Shown piece after piece: positions 1 through 8,213 of a DNA stretch of 64,000 nucleotides (position 1 is its first letter; each line of letters starts with the position of its first letter). A program made the position numbers and the translations under genes. This stretch comes from Streptomyces tuirus (GTDB taxonomy: Bacteria > Actinomycetota > Actinomycetes > Streptomycetales > Streptomycetaceae). The stretch lies in assembly GCA_018195615.1 (NCBI GenBank), contig JAGTPG010000002.1:992001-1056000 (forward strand), read 5' to 3'. A model generated the notes under the pieces. The model was not told the DNA's origin, made no database searches, and was given only the letters and a program-made list of their open reading frames with translations.

Positions 1-125
1 TCGACGTCGGAGGGATGTGGGTGCGCCGGATCATCGACGCACAGGTCGCACGGGAACAGGGGCGGGACCGCACACCCCCGAGCCGCCTGGCGGCCGTCGC
101 GGCCACGACGAGGGAGACGGCATGA
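1..125 (+). CDS. Rieske-type aromatic oxygenase, C-terminal end (partial)
   Basis: Reading from base 3, an open frame runs to a TGA at 123-125 and encodes about 40 residues, beginning DVGGMWVRRIIDAQ and ending TTRETA. The tail resembles the C-terminal end of VanA-like Rieske oxygenase subunits, but so little is visible that the family call rests mainly on context. The stop overlaps the start of the next gene (ATGA), which encodes a phthalate-dioxygenase-type reductase, the usual electron donor for such oxygenases. The inferred role is the terminal hydroxylating or O-demethylating component of a two-component aromatic oxygenase. The 5' part lies outside the window. Confidence 0.5.
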   Translation, partial: DVGGMWVRRIIDAQVAREQGRDRTPPSRLAAVAATTRETA

Positions 126-1078
126 CCGGCACCGCCGCCACCGCGGTCGTGGTGACACGCACCGAACTCGTACCGGACATCGTGGAACTGGTGCTGCGCC
201 CGTCCAGGCCGGTCCGGTCGGTCCCGCCGGGCAGCCACATCGACATCACCGTCCCCCTGCCGGGCGGGCATGAGCCGCGCTCCTACTCGCTGGTCGACCG
301 GGGCCACGACGACGGCCTGCTCCGTATCGCCGTACGCCTCCAGCAGGGCGGGCGTGGAGGGTCGCGGTGGATGCACGAGCTGCGCCCCGGCTCGGAGATC
401 GCTTTCGCGGGCCCGATCGACGAGTTCCCGCTCTGCCCGGGGCGCCCGCCGAGCGTGCTCCTCGCCGGCGGCATCGGGATCACCCCCATCGCCGGACTCG
501 CCCACGCCCTCCGCGCGCGTGGCGCCGACTACCGGCTCGTCTACGCCGGCCGGTCCCGCGACCACATGGCCTTCGTCGACGATCTCGAGCGCGAACACCC
601 GGGCAGGGTCAGGGTCTTCGAAGACAGGCACGGGATCTTCGTCGACCCCGACGAGGTCGTCTCGTCGGTCCCCGACGGTGGCGTGCTGTACGTCTGCGGC
701 CCGATGGGGCTGCTCACCGCTGTCCGAGCGGCCTGGGAGCGTGCCGCCAGGCCACCCGCCGGGCTCCGCTTCGAAACGTTCGGCACGAGCGGCGCCCTGC
801 CGGCGACACCGTTCCGCGTGGAGGTTCCCGCGCGGGGGCTGAGCTTCGACGTACCCGTCGGCACGAGCCTCCTGGACGCCCTCCAGAGTGCCGGAGTGGA
901 GATGATGTACGACTGTCGCCGTGGCGAGTGCGGCCTGTGCAGGGTCGCGATACTCGACGTGACGGGCAAGGTCGATCACCGGGACGTGTTCCTCTCGGAA
1001 CGTCAGCGCGCACAGGGCCGGGCGATGTGCGCGTGCGTTTCCCGCGTCGCGGGAGCCTCCATCACCATCGATTGCTGA
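122..1078 (+). CDS. Phthalate dioxygenase reductase-like ferredoxin reductase (VanB type)
   Basis: A 318-residue protein starting at ATG 122, which overlaps the stop of the preceding oxygenase gene. An upstream in-frame start at 17 is possible, but it would run through the previous gene. The N-terminal FMN-binding barrel carries RSYSLV, the middle NAD-binding domain carries LLAGGIGITP, and the C-terminal plant-type [2Fe-2S] domain carries CRRGECGLC with a distal Cys in AMCAC. This order (FMN, NAD, 2Fe-2S) is that of VanB and phthalate dioxygenase reductases, which pass electrons from NADH to a Rieske oxygenase. Translational coupling to the oxygenase supports that partnership. The aromatic substrate cannot be read from the sequence; the neighbouring hydroxyquinol genes suggest a hydroxylated or methoxylated benzoate or phenol. 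Confidence 0.88.
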   Translation: MTGTAATAVVVTRTELVPDIVELVLRPSRPVRSVPPGSHIDITVPLPGGHEPRSYSLVDRGHDDGLLRIAVRLQQGGRGGSRWMHELRPGSEIAFAGPIDEFPLCPGRPPSVLLAGGIGITPIAGLAHALRARGADYRLVYAGRSRDHMAFVDDLEREHPGRVRVFEDRHGIFVDPDEVVSSVPDGGVLYVCGPMGLLTAVRAAWERAARPPAGLRFETFGTSGALPATPFRVEVPARGLSFDVPVGTSLLDALQSAGVEMMYDCRRGECGLCRVAILDVTGKVDHRDVFLSERQRAQGRAMCACVSRVAGASITIDC

Positions 1079-1145
1079 ACGGCCGAACGGCAGCGGCTCA
1101 ATCTGCTCTCCCGGCAGCCCGCGCCGTTCGCACGGTGTAGGCGGC

Positions 1146-2369
1146 TCAGCCTGCCGCCAGTGCTTCCCGTACGGACAGTTCGGCGTCGTGCCCGTAGATC
1201 CATCCGCTCTGGGCGAAGGGGTCCGAGCTGGAGAACGAGGCGTCCCGGGCCCGCTGTGCGGGACCGTCGGGCAGGTGGTTGCTCTCCGCCCTGCCCCGGC
1301 TCATCTGCTGCACGCGGGTGGCGCGCGGGCGGCGTATGTCCTCGTACCGGCGCAGCGCGGCGGAGGGGTCTTCCGGCCGGTCGGCGAGGCAGCCCGCCAG
1401 CACGGCGGCATCCTCCATCGCCTGTGCCGCTCCCTGGGCGAAGAAGGGGAACATCGGATGCGCGGCGTCGCCGAGCAACGCGACAGGTCCGTTCGTCCAG
1501 CGGGGCAGCGGGTCCCGGTCGAGCAGCGCCCACCGTCCCGTGCGTTCCGCGGCCGCGAGGAGCGCCTGCAGTTCGCCGGACCAGCCGGCGAACTCGGCGC
1601 GCAGGTCCTCGATCCGCCCCTCGGCCGACCAGGATTCCGTCGTCCAGTCGTACGCCGGCCCGAACGCGACGATGTTGATCTGCGCGCCGGCCGAGATCGG
1701 GTAGTGGACCAGGTGACGGTCGGGACCGAGCCACAGCGTCTGGACCGGATGGCGCGCGAACTCCGGCGCGCTCTCGGCCGGCACGAGGCACCGCCAGGCG
1801 CAGATGCCCGAGAACCGTGGTGAGCCCGCCTCGGCCACGTACTGTCCCACGGTGGTGTGGACGCCGTCGGCGCCCACGACCACGTCGGCGACCTCCCGTG
1901 CTCCATCGGTGAACGTCAGCTCCACTCCCGCCCCGTCCAGTCGGCGGAGGCCGGCGAGACGGGTCCCGAGCCGCAGCGCCGCCTCGGGTACCGCTGCCCG
2001 CACCGCGGCGAGGAGGTCCGCGCGGTGCACGACGTAGCTGTGCTCGCCGAAGCGCCGTTCGCATTCCTGGCCGAGCTTCTGGGAGAACAGCACGCGGCCG
2101 TCCTCCCAGCGCCGGAACTCCCACCCGACCTGCAGCGGCACCGCGCGTTCGCGGAAGCGGTCCAGCTGGCCGAGGCCGCGCAGCAGCCGCACGGCGTTCG
2201 GGGAGACGACGAGGCCCGCACCGACCTCGGTGAGGGCCGGCGCCTGCTCGTACACGGTCGCCTCGATGCCGGCCCGGTGCAGGAACGCCGCGGTGGCAAG
2301 GCCTCCGATTCCGCCGCCGACCACGGCCACGCGCGGGCCGGACGTTCGTCTGCTGTCCTCGCTGCTCAT
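1146..2369 (-). CDS. FAD-dependent aromatic monooxygenase (salicylate/3-hydroxybenzoate hydroxylase-like)
   Basis: A 407-residue single-component flavoprotein hydroxylase. The dinucleotide fold is VVGGGIGGL near residue 16, the family DG motif is in VVGADGVHT, and the GD motif is in LLGDAAHPMFPFFAQG. It probably hydroxylates, or decarboxylates and hydroxylates, an aromatic acid using NAD(P)H and O2. Its ATG directly abuts the stop of the hydroxyquinol dioxygenase gene upstream on the same strand, so the two are very likely one transcript and coupled in translation. In this setting it probably forms hydroxyquinol (1,2,4-trihydroxybenzene) from a dihydroxy compound or hydroxybenzoate; that substrate is inference. 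No frameshift is visible. Confidence 0.85.
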   Translation of the reverse strand: MSSEDSRRTSGPRVAVVGGGIGGLATAAFLHRAGIEATVYEQAPALTEVGAGLVVSPNAVRLLRGLGQLDRFRERAVPLQVGWEFRRWEDGRVLFSQKLGQECERRFGEHSYVVHRADLLAAVRAAVPEAALRLGTRLAGLRRLDGAGVELTFTDGAREVADVVVGADGVHTTVGQYVAEAGSPRFSGICAWRCLVPAESAPEFARHPVQTLWLGPDRHLVHYPISAGAQINIVAFGPAYDWTTESWSAEGRIEDLRAEFAGWSGELQALLAAAERTGRWALLDRDPLPRWTNGPVALLGDAAHPMFPFFAQGAAQAMEDAAVLAGCLADRPEDPSAALRRYEDIRRPRATRVQQMSRGRAESNHLPDGPAQRARDASFSSSDPFAQSGWIYGHDAELSVREALAAG

Positions 2370-3302
2370 TCACCGGCTCCTGTCGCCCGAAGGGATGCCC
2401 GGCCCCGCGGTGTCCGCGGGCGCCAGGACGATGTCGAAGCGGACGCTCGACCAGGACTGGCCGCCGAAATCGCGGCCGTCCGGAGTGGGTGTGCCCGCGG
2501 GGTGCTCCACGAAGTCGTGGACGAGAGAGTCCTTGACGCCGAACACGGCGTCGCTGGTGAGGAGTTCATCTCCCCGGACGAAGATGTGGGTGATCAGGGT
2601 TCGCCTGCCTTCGGCGCGGACGTCGAAGTGCAGGTGCGAGGCGCGCATGGGGGAACGGCCCACCGCGGCGAGGAGCGCGCCGACCGGACCGTCGTGCGGA
2701 ATGGGGTACGGCGTCGGGGTGATCGCCCAGAACCGGTAAGCGCCCGTCTCGTCGCTGAACAGGTGGCCTCGTGCCGCGGTGCGGTCGTCGTCGTACTGCA
2801 CGTCGTAGAAGCCGTCCTCGTCGGCTTCCCACACCTCCATGCGGGCCCCCGGCACCGGTTTTCCGTCGGTGTCGGTGACCGTGCCCTCGACCCAGCACGG
2901 CTGCCCGGCCGCGCCGAAGGACATGTCTCCGCCCAGCGGGATATCGGGTGAGCCCTCGACGAAGAACGGTCCGAGCACCGTCGCCTCGGTCGCGTTCGCG
3001 TACGCCTCGTTGTTGATCGCGATGGTCTGCATGGACGCCCCGAGCACGTCCGACAGCAGGATGAACTCCTGCCGCTTGTCGTCGGTGATGTGCCCGGCCG
3101 CGGTGAGGAACCCGATCGCGGCGTCCCACTCCGCCTCGGTCAGGCGCACCTCGCGCAGGAAGGCGTGCAGATGCCGGGTCAGGGCCTGCATCAACTGCTT
3201 CAGCCGCGGGTCCTCGGCGGCCTCGAACGAGGCCACGACCTTGTCGACCAGGGCCTGCTCGCGTGCCTGCTGCTCGGCGGCCACCTTGTTCTGCTCGTTC
3301 AC
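2370..3302 (-). CDS. Hydroxyquinol 1,2-dioxygenase (intradiol)
   Basis: A 310-residue intradiol ring-cleavage dioxygenase. An N-terminal helical dimerisation domain precedes the beta-sandwich catalytic domain. The non-haem Fe(III) ligands are visible as Tyr166 (GFYDVQY), Tyr199 (TPTPYPIP), His223 and His225 (ASHLHFD), with spacing as in characterised hydroxyquinol dioxygenases. [12 protein letters not shown] is typical of hydroxyquinol rather than catechol enzymes. It cleaves hydroxyquinol to maleylacetate, the substrate of the reductase encoded just upstream (34-nt gap). The order reductase, dioxygenase, monooxygenase forms a compact operon transcribed away from the IclR gene. Confidence 0.9.
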   Translation of the reverse strand: MNEQNKVAAEQQAREQALVDKVVASFEAAEDPRLKQLMQALTRHLHAFLREVRLTEAEWDAAIGFLTAAGHITDDKRQEFILLSDVLGASMQTIAINNEAYANATEATVLGPFFVEGSPDIPLGGDMSFGAAGQPCWVEGTVTDTDGKPVPGARMEVWEADEDGFYDVQYDDDRTAARGHLFSDETGAYRFWAITPTPYPIPHDGPVGALLAAVGRSPMRASHLHFDVRAEGRRTLITHIFVRGDELLTSDAVFGVKDSLVHDFVEHPAGTPTPDGRDFGGQSWSSVRFDIVLAPADTAGPGIPSGDRSR

Positions 3303-3336
3303 CGTCGGCTCTCCTCCTCGTTGCCCTCATTGCTCG

Positions 3337-4457
3337 TCAGCCGTGGGCCGCGCCCCGCCACGCCGCACGCAGCAGACGCTGGATGTCTCCCGCCGTCACC
3401 GGCCGCGGGTTGCCGTCCGGCACCACGTCCAGGACCGCCTGCACGGCGTCGTCGACCTCGGTCTCCTTCACCCCGTAGTCGCGCAGCGCCTTCGGCGCGT
3501 CCACGTCACGCCGGAGCCGCTCCAGTCCCTCGATCGCCGAATCCGCGCCGAACGCGGCCGCGATCCGCCGCTCGGCCTCCGGGGCGGCCGGGGCGTTGAA
3601 CGCCAGGACATGGGGCAGCACCACCGCGTGTGTCTGGGCGTGCGGCAGGTCGTACAGGCCGCCCAGCACATGGCAGATCTTGTGGTGCAGCCCCGAACCC
3701 GCCGACGAGAACGCCACCGCGGACAGGTACGTCCCGTACAGCGTCCGCTCGCGGCCCGGAAGGCCGGCCGGGTCGGCGACCACCGCGGGCAGGCCCGCCG
3801 CCAGCGCACGGATCCCCTCCCCGCCAGCGCCTGGTCGATCGGGTCCACGCGGGGGCCCCACATCGCGTCGACGCAGTGCGCCAGCGCGTTCAGGCCCGAC
3901 GCGACACTCATCGGCACCGGCAAGGACACCGTCAGCGCCGCGTCGTACACGACGGAGCGCGGCAGGACGCGTGCGTCGGCTCCGGTGGTCTTGCGTGCCT
4001 GCTCTGTCAGACCCCATACGCTGGTGGCCTCCGAGCCCGCGTACGTCGTGGGCACGGCGACGATCGGCAGCCCGCTGGTCAGCGCGATCGCCTTCGCCAG
4101 GCCGGTGGTGGAACCACCACCGACGCTGAGCAGCAGATCCGCCCGATGCTCGGTCGCCGCGGCGCGAGCCCGCTCGGCCACCTCGACGGGAACGTGCATC
4201 ACCACCTCGTCCCACCGCAGCACCACCGGCAGATCGGCGGTGACCGTCCGCGCGAGCTCCGCCTCGGCGGCTGCCGCGATCACCATCACCCGCGAGGCGC
4301 CGAGCCGCTCCACCTCGGCCCGCACCAGCGCCGCCGCCTCACCGGAGGCGAAACGGACCCGCTGGGTCAGGTTCTCATGCTCGAAACGCAGCAACGACCC
4401 GTCGAGCGACTCGGCGCCATGGCCGACGCCGGCTCGCGACGTCCCGGTCATGCGCAT
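3337..4457 (-). CDS. Maleylacetate reductase (frameshifted in this sequence)
   Basis: An iron-type alcohol dehydrogenase reducing maleylacetate to 3-oxoadipate. The N-terminal frame (from ATG 4457, preceded by AAGGAG) holds the NAD-binding LSVGGGSTTGLAKA and PTTYAGSE. The C-terminal frame holds the metal-binding HHKICHVLGGLYDLPHAQTH. The frames meet at a CCCC run (3819-3822): adding one base restores QALAGEGIRALAAG and a continuous 373-residue protein, the normal size. The break therefore looks like a homopolymer error, though a true frameshift cannot be excluded. It is the first gene of the hydroxyquinol operon, divergent from the IclR gene. Confidence 0.87.
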
Positions 4458-4525
4458 GTCTGGACTCCTTTCGACTGCAGGACTGGGAGAGAGCGTCAGG
4501 GGCGGGACCGCCGAGGGTCACTAAG

Positions 4526-4544
4526 ATGTCCGTTGAACGGACAT
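4526..4544. promoter_or_regulatory. Perfect 19-bp palindrome, likely IclR operator
   Basis: ATGTCCGTTGAACGGACAT is a 9-bp perfect inverted repeat around a single G. It lies between the divergent maleylacetate reductase and IclR-family genes, 34 bp before the IclR ATG. IclR-family regulators of aromatic pathways bind short palindromes of this shape next to their own gene. The inferred role is control of the catabolic operon and autoregulation. Confidence 0.75.
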
Positions 4545-4577
4545 GTTCCTGCCCGATGACCGTCCGCCGGCCGGAGA

Positions 4578-5381
4578 ATGACGGAGGCGGAAGGCCCGCC
4601 ACCACGGCGGAAGGATCCGAAGACGGCCAACAGCGGCGACCGCGGTCGCACAGTCATCTCGCGGGCCCTGGCGATCCTGGACGCGTTCACGCTGGAGCGC
4701 CGGGAGCTGACCCTCGCCCAGATCTGCCGCCTCACCGGCCTCCGCCACGCCACCGCCCACCGGCTGGCCGGCGAACTGACGGCGTGGGGAGCACTGGAAC
4801 GCCTGCCCGGCGGCGCCTACGTCATCGGCCTGCGCCTGTGGGAACTGGGCACTCTCAATCCGCGCGGACTGCCCCTGCGGGTCCGGGCGATGCCCGTCAT
4901 GGAGGACCTGCACGCCGCCACGCGCCAGCATGTGCAGTTGGCCGTCCTCGACGGTACCGACGCCCTCGTGGTCGAACGGATCTCTGCGGCGGGAGCGGTC
5001 CCGGTGGTGTCGCAGGTCGGAGGACGGCTGCCGCTGCACGCGTCCGCCGCCGGCCAGGTGCTGCTGGCCCACGCCGGCGAGGAACTGTTCACCGAGGCGC
5101 TGCGGAACGGCCTGGCTCGTTTCACGCCCAGGACCATCACCGACCCGGCCGCACTGCGTCTGACGCTGGCGGAGTGCCGCCGGACCGGCGTCGCGGTCGT
5201 CCACGAGGAGATGAGCCCGGACGCCCATTCGGTGGCGGCGCCGGTCACCGACTCGAAAGGCCGCGTGGTGGCCGCCCTGTCCGTGGTGAGCGTCGACGCC
5301 CGAACGCATCTGCTGGTGCCCGCTGTCGTGCTGGCCGGGCGTGGCATATCGAGGGGCCTGGGGGCCGGCTCCACGCCGTAG
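4578..5381 (+). CDS. IclR-family transcriptional regulator
   Basis: A 267-residue regulator. A winged helix-turn-helix (about residues 25-85, with LTLAQICRLTGLRHATAHRL) is followed by the IclR effector-binding domain, including GRLPLHASAAGQVLLA and a C-terminal VAAPVTDSKGRVVAALSV. It is divergent from the hydroxyquinol operon and upstream of an aromatic-acid transporter. This placement and the perfect palindrome in the divergent promoter suggest it controls this pathway in response to an aromatic acid or ring-cleavage product. Activation versus repression cannot be told from sequence. Confidence 0.88.
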   Translation: MTEAEGPPPRRKDPKTANSGDRGRTVISRALAILDAFTLERRELTLAQICRLTGLRHATAHRLAGELTAWGALERLPGGAYVIGLRLWELGTLNPRGLPLRVRAMPVMEDLHAATRQHVQLAVLDGTDALVVERISAAGAVPVVSQVGGRLPLHASAAGQVLLAHAGEELFTEALRNGLARFTPRTITDPAALRLTLAECRRTGVAVVHEEMSPDAHSVAAPVTDSKGRVVAALSVVSVDARTHLLVPAVVLAGRGISRGLGAGSTP

Positions 5382-5491
5382 GAAACCCGCGCCGCATGTG
5401 CATACACACCGATGGCCCCCTTCATCGCGGGCAGGTATCACCTCGTATGAAGTTGGGCTTTCCTGCACTCCACCCTTTACAGCCCCGTAAT

Positions 5492-5503
5492 AGTGTGCAC
5501 ACT
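5492..5503. promoter_or_regulatory. 12-bp palindrome upstream of the AAHS transporter gene
   Basis: AGTGTGCACACT is a perfect palindrome in the gap between the IclR gene and the transporter gene. It differs from the IclR-type palindrome at 4526, so if it is an operator it may serve another regulator. No clear -10/-35 boxes stand out. Confidence 0.35.
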
Positions 5504-5648
5504 TAGCGATGCGAGACGGGTCGCAGGCGATGTAGTCGGGCCCGTACCGACGCCACTCGCTGATCCGGGCCGCGCGTGCCTTCAGCCTCCGCGCCCATGC
5601 CCCGGCGCGACGCCACCCACCCCCACAAGCCATGTGAGAGGAATCGTC

Positions 5649-7034
5649 ATGCTCGAAGCCAGTCACGGAGGAAGTCGTGGCAATGCCACCTGGCCTCCGG
5701 TGACCTTGCTGGTCCTCGCCATCTGTGGGATCGCCATCGTCGCCGACGGCTACGACGTCGTCATCTACGGCGCCGTCATCCCGTCCCTGCTCCACGAACA
5801 CGGGTGGGGCCTGACGCCCGCCGGTGCCGGTCTGATCGGTTCGTTCGCGCTGATCGGCATGCTCATCGGAGCCACGACCGTCGGCACGCTCACCGACACG
5901 CTGGGCCGGCGCAAGATGCTGATCGTCTGTCTGACCTGGTTCTCGGTGATGACGGGCCTGTGCGCGACCGCGACTTCCCCGGAGGTCTTCGGGCTCTTCC
6001 GGTTCCTCGCGGGCATCGGACTCGGCGGCGTACTGCCGACCGCCAGCGCGCTCAGCGGGGAGTATTCGCACCCCAAGGCACGCAACCTGGTGTTCGCGAT
6101 CATCTTCAGCGGCTTTCCCGTGGGCGGCATCATCGCCGCCCTGGTAGGCATGTCCGTCATTCCCCGGTTCGGTTGGCAGGCGATGTTCCTGCTCGGTCTC
6201 CTCCCGCTGGTCCTGGTCGTGCCCGTGGCCCTGAAGTTCCTGCCCGAGTCGATCGCCTTCCTCCGCGCGAAGGGCCGGCACGCCGAGGCGGAGAAGACAG
6301 CCCGACGCTGGAACATCGCCCTCGAGGGCACGTCGCAGGAAGGACCGGCACCGACCCGGTCGCCGGCCGCGGCCGGCCCGAGCAGCACGTCGCCCGTGAA
6401 AGCCCTGTTCTCGCGCAACTACGTCGTGGCGACCCTGTGCTTCCTGGCCATGTCCTGCCTGTGCCTGTTCATGATCTACGGGTACAACACCTGGCTCCCG
6501 GAGATCATGGGGCGGGCCGGCTACTCCTCCGGTTCCGCGCTCGGCTTCCTGCTGATGTTCAACTTCGGTGCTGTCGTCGGCCAGATCCTCATCTCCCTGG
6601 CCGCCGACCGGCTCGGCTCGAAGCCGATCATCGTCACGACGTGCCTCCTGGCCGGCCTGGCCGTGGTCCTCCTCAGCCTGCGGCTGCCCACGGCGGTGCT
6701 GTACGCGGCCGTTGCGCTCGGGGGTGTCGGAGCGATGGGAACGCAGACGTTCGTCCTCGCCTATGCCTCGAAGTACTACCCGGTACGGATGGGCGCCACA
6801 GCATTGGGCTGGACGCTGGGCTTCGGCCGGCTCGGCTCGATGCTCGCCCCACCCCTGCTCGGACTCATCATCGGGGCGGGACTGGCGTACCAGTGGAACT
6901 TCTACGCCCTCGCGGTACCCGGCGTCATCGGCGCCGCACTGATCGGACTGGTTCCCCACGCTCCCGGCGACGCGGCACCGGTGGAACACGCGACCGCGGA
7001 CGGGACGGCACGTTCCCTGCCGGAGCCGACCTGA
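5649..7034 (+). CDS. MFS aromatic acid:H+ symporter (AAHS family, PcaK-like)
   Basis: A 461-residue membrane protein with about 12 hydrophobic segments. The start is ATG 5649, preceded by GAGAGGAA; a longer upstream reading is open but lacks this site. TM1 carries the AAHS signature DGYDVVIYG, and the 2-3 loop has GTLTDTLGRRK. The C-terminal half has repeated transporter segments and ends in a short polar tail. AAHS members import benzoates and related aromatic acids with protons. Its position after the IclR gene and opposite the hydroxyquinol operon makes it the likely uptake system for that pathway's substrate. Confidence 0.88.
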   Translation: MLEASHGGSRGNATWPPVTLLVLAICGIAIVADGYDVVIYGAVIPSLLHEHGWGLTPAGAGLIGSFALIGMLIGATTVGTLTDTLGRRKMLIVCLTWFSVMTGLCATATSPEVFGLFRFLAGIGLGGVLPTASALSGEYSHPKARNLVFAIIFSGFPVGGIIAALVGMSVIPRFGWQAMFLLGLLPLVLVVPVALKFLPESIAFLRAKGRHAEAEKTARRWNIALEGTSQEGPAPTRSPAAAGPSSTSPVKALFSRNYVVATLCFLAMSCLCLFMIYGYNTWLPEIMGRAGYSSGSALGFLLMFNFGAVVGQILISLAADRLGSKPIIVTTCLLAGLAVVLLSLRLPTAVLYAAVALGGVGAMGTQTFVLAYASKYYPVRMGATALGWTLGFGRLGSMLAPPLLGLIIGAGLAYQWNFYALAVPGVIGAALIGLVPHAPGDAAPVEHATADGTARSLPEPT

Positions 7035-7062
7035 CCCGCACCGGGGTCGTCCTCGACTCGGA

Positions 7063-7087
7063 CGGGGCACCCCAACGGCGTGCCCCG
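7063..7087. terminator. Hairpin after the AAHS gene
   Basis: CGGGGCAC pairs with GTGCCCCG across a 9-base loop (stem 8 bp), starting 28 bp after the transporter stop. No U-tract follows, which is usual for Streptomyces terminators. Confidence 0.55.
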
Positions 7088-7097
7088 CCGACGGGGT

Positions 7098-7121
7098 CGG
7101 TGAGCGGCTGTCCGCTCACCG
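7098..7121. terminator. Strong bidirectional hairpin between convergent genes
   Basis: CGGTGAGCGG and CCGCTCACCG form a perfect 10-bp stem with a CTGT loop, between the convergent AAHS and rhamnosidase genes. It should stop transcripts from both sides. Confidence 0.7.
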
Positions 7122-7140
7122 GTCCCCGAGTGCCACTGCG

Positions 7141-8160
7141 TCAGCTCGCCGGCCTTCCGCTGTCGCGGGCGACGAACCCGTGCCTCCCCGAGGCCACACC
7201 GTAGGTGGCACGATCACCCCGTACGCCCTGGAACACCGCGCCGTCCCCGGTCACTTGGGCCTTGTGTCCGCCGGTGGGGACCCGGACCTGCGCCGTGGTG
7301 CCGGGCGGGAGCTCGACGTCGAGCCGGAACCGGCCGTTCTCGCGGCTCCACCGGACGGACACCACGCCGTACGGGGTGTGGTAGCTGCCCTCGGCACGGG
7401 TGAGCCCGCCGACCGGACGGGGGTCGATCACCAGCTCGCGGTAGCCGGCCCTGCCCGGTGCCTGGCGGATGCCGACCAGGCCGCTGTGGAACCATTCCTC
7501 GATCTGCAGCAGGATCATGTGGTTCTTGGAGTTGCCCATGTCCCACTGTTCGGGAATGGTCGTCAGACCGTGGGGATTTGCCGTGGTGGGCGCCATGAAG
7601 TAGCCGTAGCCGGGGCGGGTGTCCTCCTGGAGGACGTCCCAGAGGACGTCGTCGCGGCCGCCCGCGTGCAGTGCCCTGACGATCGGGGCGAGGCCGATGG
7701 TGCCGCCGCTGAGGTGGGGACCACCGCCGAACGGCTGGTGGGCGTAGACGAGTTCGACCAGTGCGGCGAGCACTTTCTCGCGTTCCCCCTCGGGCACCAG
7801 GCCCTCGTCCAGCGCGAGCGCCTGTGCGGCCTGCGTCGCCCCGGCACCGCCCTGGCTGCCGTCGGCGGTGTACCGGCCGAGAGCCGCGTTGTAGAAGGCG
7901 TCGTTGAAAGCGTCCCTGATGGTGACGGCGAGGTTGCGGTACTCGGACGCGTCGGCATCGCGCCCGATCAGGGCGGCCATCCGGGCCATCCGGTCGGCGA
8001 TCTGGTGGTAGCCCCAGGTTCCGGTGATGCGGCCGGAGGTGTTTTCGCTCGCGATCCAGTCGGCCAGGGCGGCGTCCACGATGCAGGCGTCCGCCCCGGT
8101 GCCGGCCTTCCTTGTCCTGATGTAGTTCAGGAAGGCCTGCATCTGCGGGTATTGACGTGC
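7141..8160 (-). pseudogene. GH78 alpha-L-rhamnosidase, C-terminal part
   Basis: The minus-strand frame ending at 7141 encodes about 340 residues of a GH78 (alpha/alpha)6 catalytic domain and the C-terminal beta domain. Recognisable segments are GTWGYHQIADRMARMA, QWDMGNSKNHMIL and EWFHSGLVGIRQAPG. It has no start of its own: upstream the frame runs into the right-end hairpin of an IS605-type element. The matching N-terminal part lies beyond the element at 10036-10779. Joined, the two parts give only about 600 residues, so a middle stretch including the start of the catalytic domain is missing. This is a genuine disruption with loss, not a single-base error. Confidence 0.82.
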
Positions 8161-8162
8161 AA

Positions 8163-8182
8163 CCTCTCCCTGAAGGGAGAGG
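8163..8182. repeat. Right-end (tnpB side) subterminal hairpin
   Basis: CCTCTCCC pairs perfectly with GGGAGAGG over a TGAA loop, about 30 bp beyond the tnpB stop. In this family the right end is both the transposase recognition hairpin and part of the TnpB guide (omega) RNA scaffold. Confidence 0.75.
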
Positions 8183-8213
8183 ATTCTGGCCTTCCGGTCC
8201 GGAGTCTGCGCCG

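Noticed and set aside
4521..7070. Long minus-strand open frame of about 850 codons opposite the IclR and AAHS genes
   Set aside because: It is antisense to two well-supported genes, has low-complexity Arg/Gly/Pro/Gln-rich composition and matches no family; it is a GC-rich shadow.
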